From Gorsachius magnificus (Eukaryota; Chordata; Aves; Pelecaniformes; Ardeidae), in the NCBI GenBank assembly GCA_034008185.1, contig CM067085.1, positions 75,504,275 through 75,568,274 on the forward strand: 64,000 bases of DNA, given 5' to 3'. A program made the position numbers and the translations under genes. The notes beneath the pieces were generated by a model. That model ran no database searches and was not told the origin of the DNA. It worked only from the letters and a program-made list of their open reading frames with translations. Within the stretch, counting starts at the first letter, position 1. Every line of letters begins with the position of its first letter. This document shows, one piece after another, positions 26,801-41,000 of this stretch.

Positions 26801-28015
26801 TTTCTGCAAAACAAAAAATGAATACCCTCACAGTTGGGAAAAACGTAAATCAAAAGCCATGAGTGATCTATTATTTTTCATTATGACATTACTCTCAAGA
26901 TTCTACATACAACAAACATTTCAAGGCACATCAATACAACATCCCTCTAAAAGGTTAGTAGTTGCAATTACTGAAGTATTTGTGTAAGACAAATCTAAAC
27001 ATTACCAGTATAACAGAACACAATTTAGAATTAATTTGATCCCCTCCAACACAAATTTAGGTATGTATTTCTTAGTATGTAACAGAAAACAGTAAATTCT
27101 CTTGAATGCACCAGGTTTTGGTCTTTGTTTTGCTTTTTGCTTTTCTTTTTTAAATTGCCAAGCCATTTGAAAAATTCATCTGCTTCCCTTCTTTTCCTCT
27201 CCTTTTCCCCTGCCCTGACCCCCTCAAAAAGAGAATTTATGCTTAAAATTTTGGAGCTTCTGTATCACAGGCAATTCAACTTCTAAAACAGATGGACCTT
27301 GTAGATGCAATCATAAGGAAGTTTGTAAGAAGTAAGTTTTTTTGAAAAGCTTTAGTATTAATCCCCGAATATAAAGTGTACTTCAGTGCACAGTTGACAG
27401 CATTTCTCCAAAGTTATTTATTGACATTAGAACTGCTTAGTACTTCCACGATTAACTTTCTACCTTACCCACCACCATCTAAAAAAACCTTTTCATTTTT
27501 CACAATTACATATACTTCAAGATTTTTCAGTGAGTTATTTTACAGAAAACACTACAGTTTAAAGACCCTGCACTTTTATGAAATATTTTTACTATAAACT
27601 CATATTTACAAATTTTCTTCTGAAGCTTCTACCCAAGAGCCCAAGCCCTTTTTAATTCAGTCATTTTTAGAAATAAACTCTTACTATAGAAAGGTTTCAC
27701 AGTCTTCAAAGACAATCCCAGTTTATATATAATCACAATAACTTTCAGCATCATTTGTTAGGAATGAACATGGCCTTTTGGAAATGCACTGCAGTGTAAC
27801 ACTGTCTATACTAAATACAGCTTAAGAAACATGTGTTGATTTTTTTCCCCTCTCTCTGCCTTCTACTCCCCCCAAAAAGCAGCAATTTTAAATTATTAAA
27901 TGACATTCCATTAGTCAGAACCATGTAGTGCCCTGGTACAGTATTTAGAGAAGTCAATTCCATAAGAATATGTACACATTTGTCTTTTCCTAACGCATCA
28001 TAAACATCACCATTG
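23852..28015. other. Tail-to-tail space between AKNAD1 and STXBP3
   Basis: This should hold the 3' UTRs of AKNAD1 (plus) and STXBP3 (minus). No strong retroelement was recognised. A candidate minus-strand poly(A) signal (AATAAA, plus-strand tttatt at 27417-27422) could end STXBP3. Exon-like plus-strand segments at 24448-24498, 24636-24695, 25695-25820 and 27271-27324 are described separately. Confidence 0.5.
25333..25352. repeat. Perfect 20-bp AT palindrome
   Basis: aatattaaaattttaatatt is self-complementary along its full length and sits in a longer run of TTAATATT-like units (about 25325-25370). This is a simple AT-rich structure in intergenic DNA with no assigned role. Confidence 0.8.
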
Positions 28016-29031
28016 CTATTCATCCTTAATGCAGACAATATCCTTCGGTTTACTAAGGCTCTTCACTTCATCCAGTAGTCTTTTAGGTGTCAAAATATGA
28101 GTAGAACCTGACAAAAGAACGTAAGTATTAACTGTATCAGTCTAAAATTCTGACTTGCAGACATTCCCTCTTTCAAAAACAAAGTTACATGCCAGTGTTT
28201 TTTTACTGAACCTGGAAACCTGAGAAGTACAACAGTTCAAAGTGTTTTCATGTGTTACCATATAAAGTGCCACCATATAAATGTGTCACCCTTAGGTAGG
28301 CAGTGCCCCTCTTCCACACACTGAGACATCCAGACCAGGGCTCTTTCGTTGGATACAAGTTTCAAGTCCCTGCTGTGCCTGGTCTGAAACACAGGCTTGA
28401 TCTTGGGCCACTTTCACTGTATGCAGTTGTCCCAGCCTGCCAGAAATCTGCCCGTTCTGTGAAAGGGTGAGTTGATGACAGGCTTTATTCCTAGATTCAA
28501 GAAACCATCTGGATTAAAGATTATCAGAAACAGTAGTTTTCTGTAACTGATATTTCTGTGGAAAATTTTACCTCTCCTGACTAGTATTTCCTTGAAAAAT
28601 TTGCAACAAATTCCAAGTCTGGAGCAGCAAACAAAATCCTTATTACTCTTCAGGAGTGCACAACTACCTCTTTTGTTCTCATAGAGAGTGATTATGACTT
28701 TGGCCATGAAGGGTGACACTACAGTTAGAGAGGGAATTCTTAACTGTTTAAGGTTAGGGCTGTCTTGAACCTTTAGTTTTAGTAGTGTCAATCTGTCCTC
28801 AAGTGCTGAATCAGGAATACAGGGAGATTTTCGTCTTGCAGTAAGCCGCATGGAAATTTGGCAGTTACCACCTTTCCTCAGAAATCAGGATTACAGACAA
28901 AACTACAAGAATCATCTCTAAACAAAAGGGAAGATGGTGCTGTGGTTAGTGCCAGATATGACAGTGGAAGAGTGACCTACACTAAACATGGTTTTGTAAA
29001 CAAGTCCCAGATGAAGAAACAGTCCTGTTAA
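25695..29031 (+). other. Unassigned chain of exon-like open segments, plus strand
   Basis: Four segments are each open throughout, bounded by plausible splice sites and mutually in phase: 25695-25820 (42 codons, starts VFPILDETILDLEKSS, proline-rich end, donor GTAAGA), 27271-27324 (18 codons, AIQLLKQMDLVDAIIRKF, donor GTAAGA), 28300-28466 (donor GTGAGT, phase 2) and 28842-29031 ([16 protein letters not shown]... ending at a TAA). They alternate with the last introns and 3' UTR of STXBP3 on the other strand. AKNAD1 exon 14 ends in phase 0, so the chain could be an alternative 3' end of AKNAD1, a separate gene, decayed exons, or chance. I do not recognise the protein. Further open segments occur at 24448-24498, 24636-24695, 29472-29556 and 32129-32401. 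Confidence 0.25.
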
Positions 29032-32000
29032 ACTACATTCCTGTTGTCCTGATCTTTCCATTGCAACTCAAAACTGGGACCAGCATTAAACCTACCTCAC
29101 CAATTCAACCAGCAAACAAAACATAAACCAAGAAAACCAACCACACACACAAACACACCTACAACACCCCCCACTATTTTGAGGTAACAGATTCCAGATC
29201 TCAGAATCAAGGCTGTCATTGCTTTTAGGGAAGAGTATTTATTTAAAGTTACACTAGATGGATTTAATCCTTTTTGAAATTCAAGACTAAATTTAATTGC
29301 CAGACATAAGCACCTCGAGCAACTTGCAATGCTTCAGATGACCCTGCACCCAGCCACCAGCTGCCACTGCAGATAGATACAGGTGTCTGGGAAGGTTCTA
29401 CATCTAGCAGCTCTGTTTTGATATATCATATACACAAATGTTTTAGCACCTAAATTTAAACAGCATTACAGGAAATTATTATTTAAAGCACAGCAGCTGA
29501 TGGAACAAGCATTTGCTGTCTCTGAAGTACTAACTGAGAGATTACTACCCCAGCTGGTAATTAATGCATTTACTGCTGAATCTTAAAAAGATTAGGAAGA
29601 TTACTTCTGTTTTCAGGGCAAAAGTTATAAATCATAGCATGGTTTGTGTAAAGTCTCTGAAGAAACCATGACAAGAACTAGGAGATGTTGCAAAGCCAAC
29701 TGAGCTACACTGAAAAACTTTTTTGGGTTGGTTTGTTTCAGGTTTTGGGTTTGTTTTGTTGCAGTTTTTTTGGTGTTTTTTTTTTTTTTGTTTGTTTTGG
29801 TTTTTTGGGTTTTTTTGGGTTTTTTTTAGAAAAAAAACCCATTTATCTTCCTTTTCTCCCAAAGTGAGTAATTTTGCACTAGTCTGACAGCTTTCCTACT
29901 ACTTCCAAAAGCAATGAGAGTAATAAGGATAGCTGAAGGTAAAGCACAGGCAGATGCAAAAATTTGTGAGGAAACCGTAACGCAAGGAAATATAGGTCTG
30001 TTTAAATCCTTTTTGCTATACATCAGGCTACTTTAATAATGTATTTCTCTGATGTAATTCATGATGATTCTTCTGTAGAGCTTAACTGTATTTATTGTCC
30101 TTAATATCTCGTTGCCAGAAAACCCCCAAACATCAAGCAATCTAGATAAACTGGAAAGATACTTCCAAGTGCATAGTTTTAAGAAATACACTGGCTATAG
30201 CACCGTTTACTGAACCGACTTAGGGAATTTAAGAAAAAAAGATCCTTACATTTTCCAGAAACACATGTAGTAAACCCCTACATACCACCCTTTCCCCAAG
30301 ACAAACTTACCAATAACAACTTCACAGGACTTGTAGGCTTGAGAAACTTCATAAGCACTGCGCATCTCAGAATATGTAATTCCTCCAATCACAAATATAA
30401 TCAGCCTTGCGCTACTTTTTCGCTCATCTTTGTAACTACCTTTAGGTTTCTGGCGTGCACTGTAAAAGATTTCATAAGATGACATTTATACAGCTTTACT
30501 GATTTTTTTTTGAGAAAATTATACGCTTAAGCAGTAAAAGTTTTTGTCATGCAGTTCATGGGTTGATTGTAACTTCAACAAAAGAATTTAGACAAATTCA
30601 TAATTAAAAGGATTTTAATGAAAACAAGTTAGCACATTACTCAAACCACTCAGTTATCGCACGGGAGGGAAATAAATACAAAGCAAAAACCTCATTGCAC
30701 ACTGTTGTGGTTTAGCCCAGCAGGCAATTAAACACCACACAGCCACTCGCCCACTCCCCCCACCCTCAGTGGGATGGGGGAGAGAATCAGAGAAAAAGTA
30801 AAACCCATGGATTGAGTTAAAGGCAGTTTAATAAAACAGAGGAAAAGTAAATAATAATAAAAATAGTAGAATATACAAAACAAGTGATGCATGATGCAAT
30901 TGCTCAGTGCCTGCCAACCAATGCCCAGCCTGTGCTCAAGCAGCAATCGTTCCCCCGGCCAGCTCCCCCAGTTTCCATACTGGGCAGGAGGCCCCATGGG
31001 CTGGAATAGCCCTGTGGGCAGTCGGGGGTCGGCTGTCCTGGCCGTGCCCCCTCCCAGCTCCTTGTGCCCCTGGCAGAGCAGGGGAAGCTGAAAAGTCCTT
31101 GCCTGGTGTAAGCCCTGCTCAGCACCAACTGAACCATCAGGGTGTTACCAACACTGGATGATCTCCCGAGGTCCCTTCCAACCCTTGCCACTCTGAGTCT
31201 GTGATTCTCATGCTAAATCCAAACCACAGCACTATGCCAGCTACTAGGAGGAAAGTTAACTATCCCAGCCAAAACCAGAATACACACACAGCACTTCTAC
31301 CAAGCAGTTTAATTCTGCATGCAGTGGAATTTTTCATGAGGGGTTCATTTGAAAAAGCTAGTCTTATGTTTTTCAGTCTCCAAATGTGACCAGAATCTCT
31401 GAAAAAACATATTTAGCTGTTATCAAATATGATTCAGATAGTTTAGAACAACAACAAAAAAAATAAAGCTCTTAAAATATAGTTTTTAACACACATATAA
31501 TAATTGCAGATGCAGATTAAGTCATCTGCAGTCCTGATCTCTTTGCTAGGGTGCCTAAAAGATTCCCAGATTTCACCAGCCTAGAAGACAGAGATCCAGT
31601 TACAATATACACGGACTTGCCCTAGCGTTTCCTTGCAAGGATCATCATAGTGCATATCCAGGAACATAAGGACATACCAACAGTTTGGTTAACAATTTTC
31701 CTAAGGTTGTGTATCTGTACCTTTTGTCTTTCATTTAGTAAGGTACAAATTCCAATTCAAGTGTGTCTTCCACATTTAGGATATGCATAATGTTTCCCTC
31801 CCTATGAATTCCAGCATCCAATTAGTGCAATGAGCACTCCTGCAATAGAAATGCTCTCATCTCTGTTCAGCAGTCTCGCTGTTTAAATAACACTACCAAA
31901 AGCGATAAAGCTATCAAATTGGCAGGTATTGGTCACAAGGCTCAAGAGCTAAGTGGGATTAAAAAGGGAAAGAAGGGACAGTACAAGTTAGTGAGCTATA

Positions 32001-35000
32001 AAAATTCCAAAAATCACCTCTCAGTGCTACTCAGTAAATATATACAAGTACATGGGACATTCCATTTCACATTCATTAGCAGAGAATTCAGCTTCTCTAG
32101 ATTTCTCTAAACCATCCCAACAACACAGGTCAAATGTCTAACAGGCCCGTGTTCCCTAATGAGAGCGCCTGCAGTAGAGGAATCTAACTTACTGAAGTCA
32201 TTAATTTCAAGAACACCACCACCACAGCAGAAAAAACTTTCGGAAGAAATGAAAACATTCTTTTTGCTTAAGTCACACTATACTGACCAGCCACTCCCAA
32301 AACTACTTCACACTAAAAAGCTCAGTGATTTAAACTTCTCATTCTGGGAACACGGAAATGTTATTTCTAACTTGGAAACAAAAAGGAGATACTCCAAATA
32401 AAGCGCTATATACAGCTAAGAGGAGTTATTAAACTAACAATAAATTCCAGTATGTTTAAGGTGAAAAAAAATATAAGGTTTATATGTTAACATTACCTTA
32501 TATACATTGTTTCACTGCTTAGTAAGCACACTTTTATAACTCATTAGAACGTACATGACAAAAATACTGAGAAATTGATGTTTCAGGAAATTATGTTTCA
32601 GGAAATTAAACAATTTACCTTACTGCTCCTGAACCATTCCAAGTAGGAGGACACTGGGAACAGTAAGGCCAGTCTTTTGAATCTAGTTTGTTTTCTATAG
32701 CGTCCTGAAGAGCAAAACAAAGACCCACTTTTAAAAGTCACATAGACCTAAAACCCACCAAGTTTCAACTTCCAATAAGGATGTCTAACTGGAATTTAAT
32801 GCCAGCACACGCAATTTCTTACAATGACCAACCACAAGCACCATCTTGTGAACAACACTCCTATGTAAAATATACAAGACCCCGTAATGCTAAAAATTAT
32901 TACAAGGCTTTTTTACATCACAAGGAGTTGGGACTACATATGCTTTCTTTATAAACATAATATTGATTTAACTGTTCAGATATCACTAGCAGCTTTTCAT
33001 CTGTAATGACCCTAACATATAATTTCTCTACACCAGTATATGAGGGAACTTAGGGTCCCTGAAGACACAAATGAACGTGTGAAAGTCACCAAAAATCTAT
33101 GAATGACAGCACTGGGTCAGATTAAAGGTCCAGTGAACTCACTATTCTGTCTGACATCAGTCACTGATGATTAGGAAGAGCTTTAAGAACAAAGCAACTA
33201 CACTTCTGGCAAGTAACATTTCCCAGCCTCTACCGATCTATTTAGATTTGAAGTACAGTTTAGAAACCCACTGGAGGGGAAGAAAAAAACCCAGCTCTTT
33301 AAATTACACTAAACACTGCCAATCACAGGACAAGCCGTTCAAAAAGACTTCTTGCTTTCAGTTTAGGTTGCTTCACCTTTAAAACCACCTCCGGTAAGGA
33401 GCATCGCCAACACACAGCAGTCTAGTGTTCTATATTAGAGACACACTAGAAGTGATCACTTTGCTCAACAGATGTATTTAACAGAATTAACTCAAGATAC
33501 TAAAGAATTTCAAAAGATGGGCTATACCTGCTCACTTAAGTAAGTTTCTGCACTGCACCCATGAATTAACGAGTTCCTCAAATTTACCTCCATAACATCT
33601 TTGATGACAGGTGTCCACCGAGAAAGTTGAAAAGTTTCTTCTGAAGAGCGGTCCCTTCTTGGGTGTTTATGCTGCTGAGCAGCAGACTGAAAAGATTTTC
33701 AAAACATGGTTATGTTATACAGTGTATTTGGTTTTATTGAAACTTATTCTCAGTTAGTAGCAGGTGGGAGGGATCAATAGGAAATTTTAAAGAAATCATT
33801 AATAAAAAAATATTAAAATAACAAAATAACAACAATTAATACCTGTAGAATTCAGGATACACTAGAAATTCTAATTTCAGAGACAAGGAACTGAGTACAC
33901 TGACGCTTTCCAAAACCAACTAGCTCAAGTCACCATCTGATGATTTTAGAGGAAACATTATAGGTATCTTACTTTGAAAATTATTTATGTCAATTGTTTA
34001 AAGGATTTACCACTTAGACACATCATAAAAACAAGAGTTCCTAGTAATTGCCAGGTACAAAAAAAAAAAAAAAAAGAAAGAGACCTGGATAATACCGCTA
34101 AGAGCTGCTGAAAGAGCTGTAGACAAATGCTTGTGTTGTAGGAAATTGCAAAATAAATAAATACATTCTTACTGAAGAGATAACAGGAACATCAAGGTAT
34201 TTCCAATTTCTTATCATATCACTATCACTCTCTATTTGTACATTCTGGATCAGCTTGTCCAAGTTCTCCTGGGTAGTTCCTTTGATGTGAGGAAAACAGA
34301 ACTTAATTACCATGTGACTGTGAGTAAGACCAATTTTGTCTCTCACATTCTGGGCTGTTATCTAGTCCAGGATTTTTATTTTTTGTTTGGCTAGTCTACT
34401 GTAAGCTTAACATAACAATGTATTTTAGATACTTTTTTTGTTTAATGGTCCATTTTTGAGACCAAAACCTCAGCATTGTTATAGATTCCTCAGACCCACA
34501 TTCTGTCAATCTCCTCCTCCTCCTCCACTACAAATTCTTCCCCACTGACTTCATTTTCAGGATACAATGGACATGGAACTCCCCCCTTAACAGCTTCAAT
34601 ACTACGTGAAAAAGATAAAAAAACTGTTAAACTGTTACACACGTCCAAGCACAGGAATGATGCTAAAATACTGTATGGATCTGCACTTGTATTGTCTCTC
34701 AACTCCTTATAAATATATCTTTGCTACTAATTTGAGGTAAGTGAAGCTACAGAGTATTTCTTTCAAACTTGGCCACCAACTCCAAACACAGATGCTTAAT
34801 TTAACTAAAAACATTGGACTATCCCAAAACTTGAGTTGAAGTCCATAGCACTGAGAATAAAACCCAAACCAACACAAACACACAAGACAGGGCAGCTTAT
34901 CATACCATTTGTGCTAAAGATATACAGGAGAATAGCTCTAATTTTATCATAGCTCTCGTGACTTTTGTTGAGGAGAACTGGAAGGAGGACTCTCATCGAG

Positions 35001-38000
35001 TCTTTCACTTTTTGACCTTCTGCATCGGTTCCAAGAGCCAAGTCCTAAAATAAAAAAATAAAAAAGTGGTAACGAGTAATCATTAAGAAAAAGCATAGTT
35101 TTCTGTGTTCTGAAACACGTTTTTATGAAACTGTAGGTTTCAGGAAACAATCAAGCTGCATCAACTTAAACTCAGTATGAAAAGTCTTTGACACAGTTAT
35201 TTCAATAGTTACAGCACAGTAATACTACATAACACTCAGTAATCATTTAAAACTGCTATCTAGGATTCATACAAATGTAACTTTATAGGTTCTAGCTTGA
35301 GATTAGTAGTACAATGCAACGCCTCACCCTTACAGGTGCTTTTCCCAGGCATTTGAAAAGGGCTTCCTTCTGCAGAACATAGTAAGGCAACTTCATAGAG
35401 TTTTGAACAAACAAGATAAAAGATAATCCTTATACAAATCAGCCATATTCAAAGACAAACCCCCAAAACTCTAAAAGCACTTCCTTTATTGGCAGAGCAA
35501 GAGCCTTGTATCTCTCACTTAGCTTTACTATTACCACCTCAAAAAGGGATCACCAAAAAAAGGCAAGAGAGACACTACTTTTGTCAAAACCAAGCATTTA
35601 TGCCTGCAACCAAAAAAGTTGTATTTGCAGTAAGTTATTTGTTTGGGGTTTTCTAAACATACCTGTTCAGTTTTACAGAGCCTTTCTATGTTACATTTGA
35701 ACTTGCTCATGCAATCTTCTGCTAAGTTAAGATGGACAACTTGCTAGAAGATAAAAAAAAACAAAATCACAAGCTGCCATATCGCATCAAGCAATCATTT
35801 TCACTGGTTACAAGAATCAATCCTTCAACTACCCTCAGGGCCACCATGCATTTTCTGTATTTTACCCATCACTCTCAGACTGACCCCCATAATACCTTTT
35901 AAAACATCAAACTGCTGTGCTCTCTTCAATCCTCGAAGCACACAAATCCTTTAAGTGTTGTTTACATAGTAAAATGAAACACCTGGAAACAAGTTTTCTT
36001 CTCAAAATTTTACAATGGGTGAACATATTAATTTCGAGAAAAGTTATATACCACACTTAACAGGAAAATGACAGAATAAAACAACACAGAAAATTATGGT
36101 GTACAAAAGGATTTATTGTGAAGTTATAGTTACAAAAGATGCCTTACCCTACTAATCTCTTTACGATAGTGTGGCATCTTTTTCATTAACTGGGCCAGAG
36201 CAGATATCGATAGCTGTGAAGAAATGATACAAGTTGAAAATTTTTCCCCCCCAATACTCTACATTCATATTTCCCTTCCTGTTGCAGACTTGCTTTTTGT
36301 TTTCCTTCCCCCCAAAATTGAGATAAGCCTCAATTTCTGTAACAGGTCCATGAATTACATAGATCTCACCAGCTGAAAATAATTGTTACCAAGAAAAACA
36401 ACAATACATTAAACAACTTACTTTTCCTTCTGTTGCTTTTCTTTTTGATGAAACTTCTTTCAAAAGCTTTGGTATTTCCCTGGAAAAAACAAAAACCAAA
36501 GGAAAGTTATTAATTGCAACAGCACCACAGTTCTTAAGATTTAAGATCTTTACTTAAAATCTTAAAAGAACTGCGCAACAAGAAATTCTGAGTAAAAGTA
36601 AAAGCTTCAGATACAGATCTTCAGCAAAGAGACTGTTTTTTGACACAGGAAACTGAAGTTAAACATTCTGTTCAGTATATCTGCATAATGTCATTTGCTA
36701 CAATAACTTACTTTATGCAAAATAATCCCTTCAGATTTAAAAGATTTGACAATACTTCCCAGGAAATAAAATTATTTCCATTTTCCTCAAGAACTGTATT
36801 TAATATCAGTAAAGTTGCACACCTCTGTATTTTTGAAAGTATTTTTTCTTCCTGGCATTGATTACTTAACAGGATGCAGTCTATATTGCAAACTATCTTC
36901 ATTACTGCCTGTATTCCTACTTTCTTAACATCTCAAATAAACTTTTATAACTTGCATTTTAACTAGCTTTTGTTATTTATTTACATACTCTATCACATCT
37001 GCAATATGCTTGTGCCGAATCTTCACCCAGAGCTCATCATCTTCCTCCAGAATTGCCTCCCGTTCCTTCCCAGCAGGTCCTTCTGTTTTGTATCTTCCAA
37101 GAGAAAATTCAGACAGCTGTTTGGGTTTTTATTCCCCCTCATTTTAATAACTCATTAGAGTATTAATTGTTATTGTTTAATCAACATACATAGCAATAGC
37201 ATGTGGTAAATGTACACAGGTTTTCACTTATAAGCCCAACACAATATAATTTACATAAGGATTTTACAGATTACATCTTTAAATACAGAAGCAGCAGATG
37301 AATTTCAGAATGATTCTTTGGGGCAATAGCTTCTGGACATTCTTTTTAAACCAACACTAACTATATAGTTTCAATCACATATTTACATGCACCTCAATTT
37401 CCCTCCAGCTTCCAACGTCAACTTCCCTTTGGCTTCAAACACAAATTGTGTGCAAAGTAATACACATTGAGATTGCAAAGTGCAGCTTTCTATATCTACT
37501 GTAAGACATTTTGTAACTTTGAAGGAAAATGAAGTCCCATTCACGCACAAAACAGATTAAGTAGGATAAGATATTTCACATATACAAGAAACATACTTCA
37601 CAGCATTACCTCACCAGCTATTACCTTTCTGCAAACAGAAGTAAACCTAAAAAGCAAGATAGCAATCATGCTACGTAACATTTCCACATTTACAGAAATT
37701 CACACAGCCAGATAGCAGAAAAATATAAAAAAACATTACAAGATGAATTGTGAAAGTCAAATCATGACTACCTAGAAAACATACTCGGCTATATTTTCAT
37801 ACCCAGAAAATTTCAGATTCTTAGAATTCTACATTTTCTATGAAAACATTCACTCAGTGTTTCTGACAGAAGATATGCATTCCTGTTTGCTTAACTAAAT
37901 GAAGAGGTAGTTAGGTCTCATTTGCTGCAGTGGGCCATCAGAAAGTAAAGTGTTATCAAAATCTTTGGTATCAGAACAAGCTGACAGCAAAGTATGTACT

Positions 38001-41000
38001 TTATACAAAAAGGTGTCACAGTGATAAAATAATGCTTATAAACCGAACTGGCTTGCCTAAGTGAGCACTTAGGACAGAAACATGTAAATTTTAACAACTA
38101 CACAAATTAAATGACTGGAGCTATAAAAGTGAGCATTCCTGAGAAATGACTAAGCTTTTTTCCTCAGTATTCTCCTACTGGTCTTGTTTGCCTTGCTAGG
38201 CCAAGAAGGTTGAGAATATGAAAGAAAAAGTAGAGAATGCACATTTTTAAGGTGCAAGCTTTCAAGCAAATGCAATCTGTTAGACTCAAAACTTTGCAAA
38301 AATGCTAATTAGATCCCACGTCATCTCAACTAAGTAAGGAAGTTAACAAAAAGAAGTTACAAAACCAAGAGGAAAGACTAATAGTAAGGAAAGCAACCCT
38401 GATGTAATATAAGCAGCTAATATTTCTATGACGCAATTCAGTTAAACAATTCCATGGATTTTACAATCAAGAATAAAGCGCTTAGATTTTTTTAAAAGTA
38501 CTTGCTTGTAAGTATCATTTTCAATTGGTAGCAGATCATAGGCCATTGCCTGGAAGGTAAGTTCATGAAGTACAGTTGACACTGGGTCAAATCCACGATC
38601 AATTATTATTAGTTGGGAGTGGGTTTTAGCCTAGAAAGCCATCAAAAAAAAGTCACATTAAGACATACAGTACAAATCTAATGCATGTTAAATCTATTTA
38701 CACTAAGTTACAGCACTGCAGACATTTTTTGAAAAATAACTGAAAAAACCCTAAAAAGTATGGTCCAAGTGTTTGTCAACATAAATAGAAACAAACATCT
38801 AAATGATAACCAGAACAGTGGCTTTAAATACTAACTTTAAGGCAATACTCTTAGCCCATTGCAATGCATTCAGTAGTCTGACCTGATGAAAAAAAACTGT
38901 AAAGAAAAGAGTGGAAGTCCCACTGACTTTTCAGAGTAGGTTATCCATACTGTGTTGCAATACAGAAAAAAAACATCTGGAAACATTCAGCTGAAAGTTT
39001 CACTTTGGCATTTAGCAGAGTAGCACTAGCATCAGGTACATTTATTTCTGTAGCAGAACAGAACGTCACCAAGTCAGAATGGTTTACCCCATACTTGTGC
39101 GTTTAGGCAGCTGCCCTAGTCTGCCCTGATCTGTAGCAACAGATTAAAAAGCATTATTTATGTTAAAAGCTGTATCTTTGTGGATAAGAAACCCCTTAAT
39201 GGGATACATTTCAATTCTGCAGTGAAGTCCCTTCTACACATAGGCCTATGGAAGGTGATGTTAAAATGGAAGTTACCCACTTCCTTGGGCATCATCCCCA
39301 ATGTTATCACAGGACCACTTTTTCAAGTACAATTAGTTTGATCACACAAATTATATTTGTTTACATACAGATTTACTGTATCAGTTACTACCTCTGAGCT
39401 GCCTTCATAGACAAAAAACAATGAAATTGCAACTAGTTGCCTTTATTAATAAATAGGTTTTGTAGAACCTATTGTCAAAACATATTCTAAAGGGGCATTT
39501 TCCCCCCAGACTTACAAAAAAAATAAGCAAACATTTTAGTTCACTTTCTACCTTTATTTGGCTTTTCTCATCAGTTTTGTAGTAGTTTTCAAGATTTTTT
39601 TCAACAAGCTGTGCAAGTTTGCTGGCTTTATCAGATGGTCCGCTGGGGAAAAAAGGAAACACACAAAAATAACTTAAATTTCTTCATCAAAACACTAAAA
39701 TGCTACCTTTAAAACAGCAAGAACTCCCTATACTGATCCTCTGGTTTCACAAGCAGTTTCTGAACTCCATTCTAGGTATTTCCAATATATTTTCACTCTT
39801 ACATTAAGATTCCACTTTTTGAATGCTTCAGGTATTTCACACAGTAGAAACAGCTTCAGCCAAAAGACTGACATTAGCTGGCATATGGCCCACCACCTAA
39901 AGTCTCACTCAGAGGTGGGAAACAAGAAAGAAAAAGAAAGAGAGAGAAGAAAAAACAGTCAAGCAATTATTTCTTTGTTACTTTTGCAGAGAATAAGGCA
40001 CCACTTCACGTTACACCACAGAACACAATTCTTGACAATAATTTCAGATGCCTACTTTGACCTCAGACATATTGCTCCATACTCTCTATCAAAGCTCGAA
40101 AGAAGTATTCTCCTCAATCTCTCTAGTACAAAGAAATCCTGATCCCATCTGCCTCAGCAATTTATGAATTCCTTGGTGTGAAGCAGAGCTGCAAAACTAT
40201 CAAGAGCAGCACTTCTGTTACAGGATTATGCGTGTGGCATATTAGAATGCAGGATATTGGAGTGTCACCCTACTAACCAAACATGACACAAGCAGTTCAT
40301 AACAAAACAGGGTATAGCAAGTACTGTTATATGAATACACACAGAGAAGCAAATGACTGCTCTGCCTACACTTCACAAATTCCTATCATTCCGTATTTCA
40401 GAGTTGTGGATTAAAACCAATTAATCCACAATAAAAGAAACTATGCTGCAGCCTCAAGCCATTACCAAACTATGTGGGAAGTCCCACAAGTGAAAGCAAC
40501 TACACTATACAACACTATTTTTGCCCCACCTTTTATATCGTACTCCCGGATTCTCATCTAGTGTGGCACATAAGGTAACAATTTGTTCAGCCATTACTTG
40601 CATTACAGCATCTTTGTCTTTTGTCTTTTCCAGAGTTGGACTATAACAGCGGTAGAATGCATCTGGGACATTGAGAGTAAATACCTATGTAAAGCACAAC
40701 CAAGAAAAAAATGGCTTAAATTGTGTATTTCTAAAATACCTGGTAAAAGAATTGCCAATGCTTTAAAATTACATTCTGTAATAAAAACTCATACATAATA
40801 TACAAAAAAAAAAGACAAATCCACACTTCAGTCCTCTTTCTCTGTCCTGTTGAGCTCATCTGTTTCGTGTTCTCACACTCTTTTCCTCTATTACTCTCCT
40901 CCCCTATGTAAATGACTATATTTTTCACATTGCTTCCTGTCTGCACATATGGAGGGACCCGAGATGGGCAGAACTAAATACCATCCAGTGTCTCATCCAG

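Noticed and set aside
28414..28851. A 145-codon minus-strand frame in the last STXBP3 intron
   Set aside because: The composition looks random, there is no domain, and STXBP3 splices cleanly from 30311 to 28107 across it.
29632..29867. Lys/Asn/Pro-rich minus frame and Phe/Gly-rich plus frame
   Set aside because: Both are translations of a T/G low-complexity tract.
33167..33382. A 71-codon plus-strand frame
   Set aside because: It falls within an old LINE-derived fragment and has no gene support.
34490..34601. Acidic minus-strand segment ([20 protein letters not shown]) with a good acceptor, between STXBP3 exons 14 and 15
   Set aside because: Its open frame needs phase 2 but the upstream STXBP3 exon ends in phase 1. 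It depends on a CTC/CTT repeat and ends in a stop. Probably chance; a junction from 34906 to 34601 would be needed to revive it.
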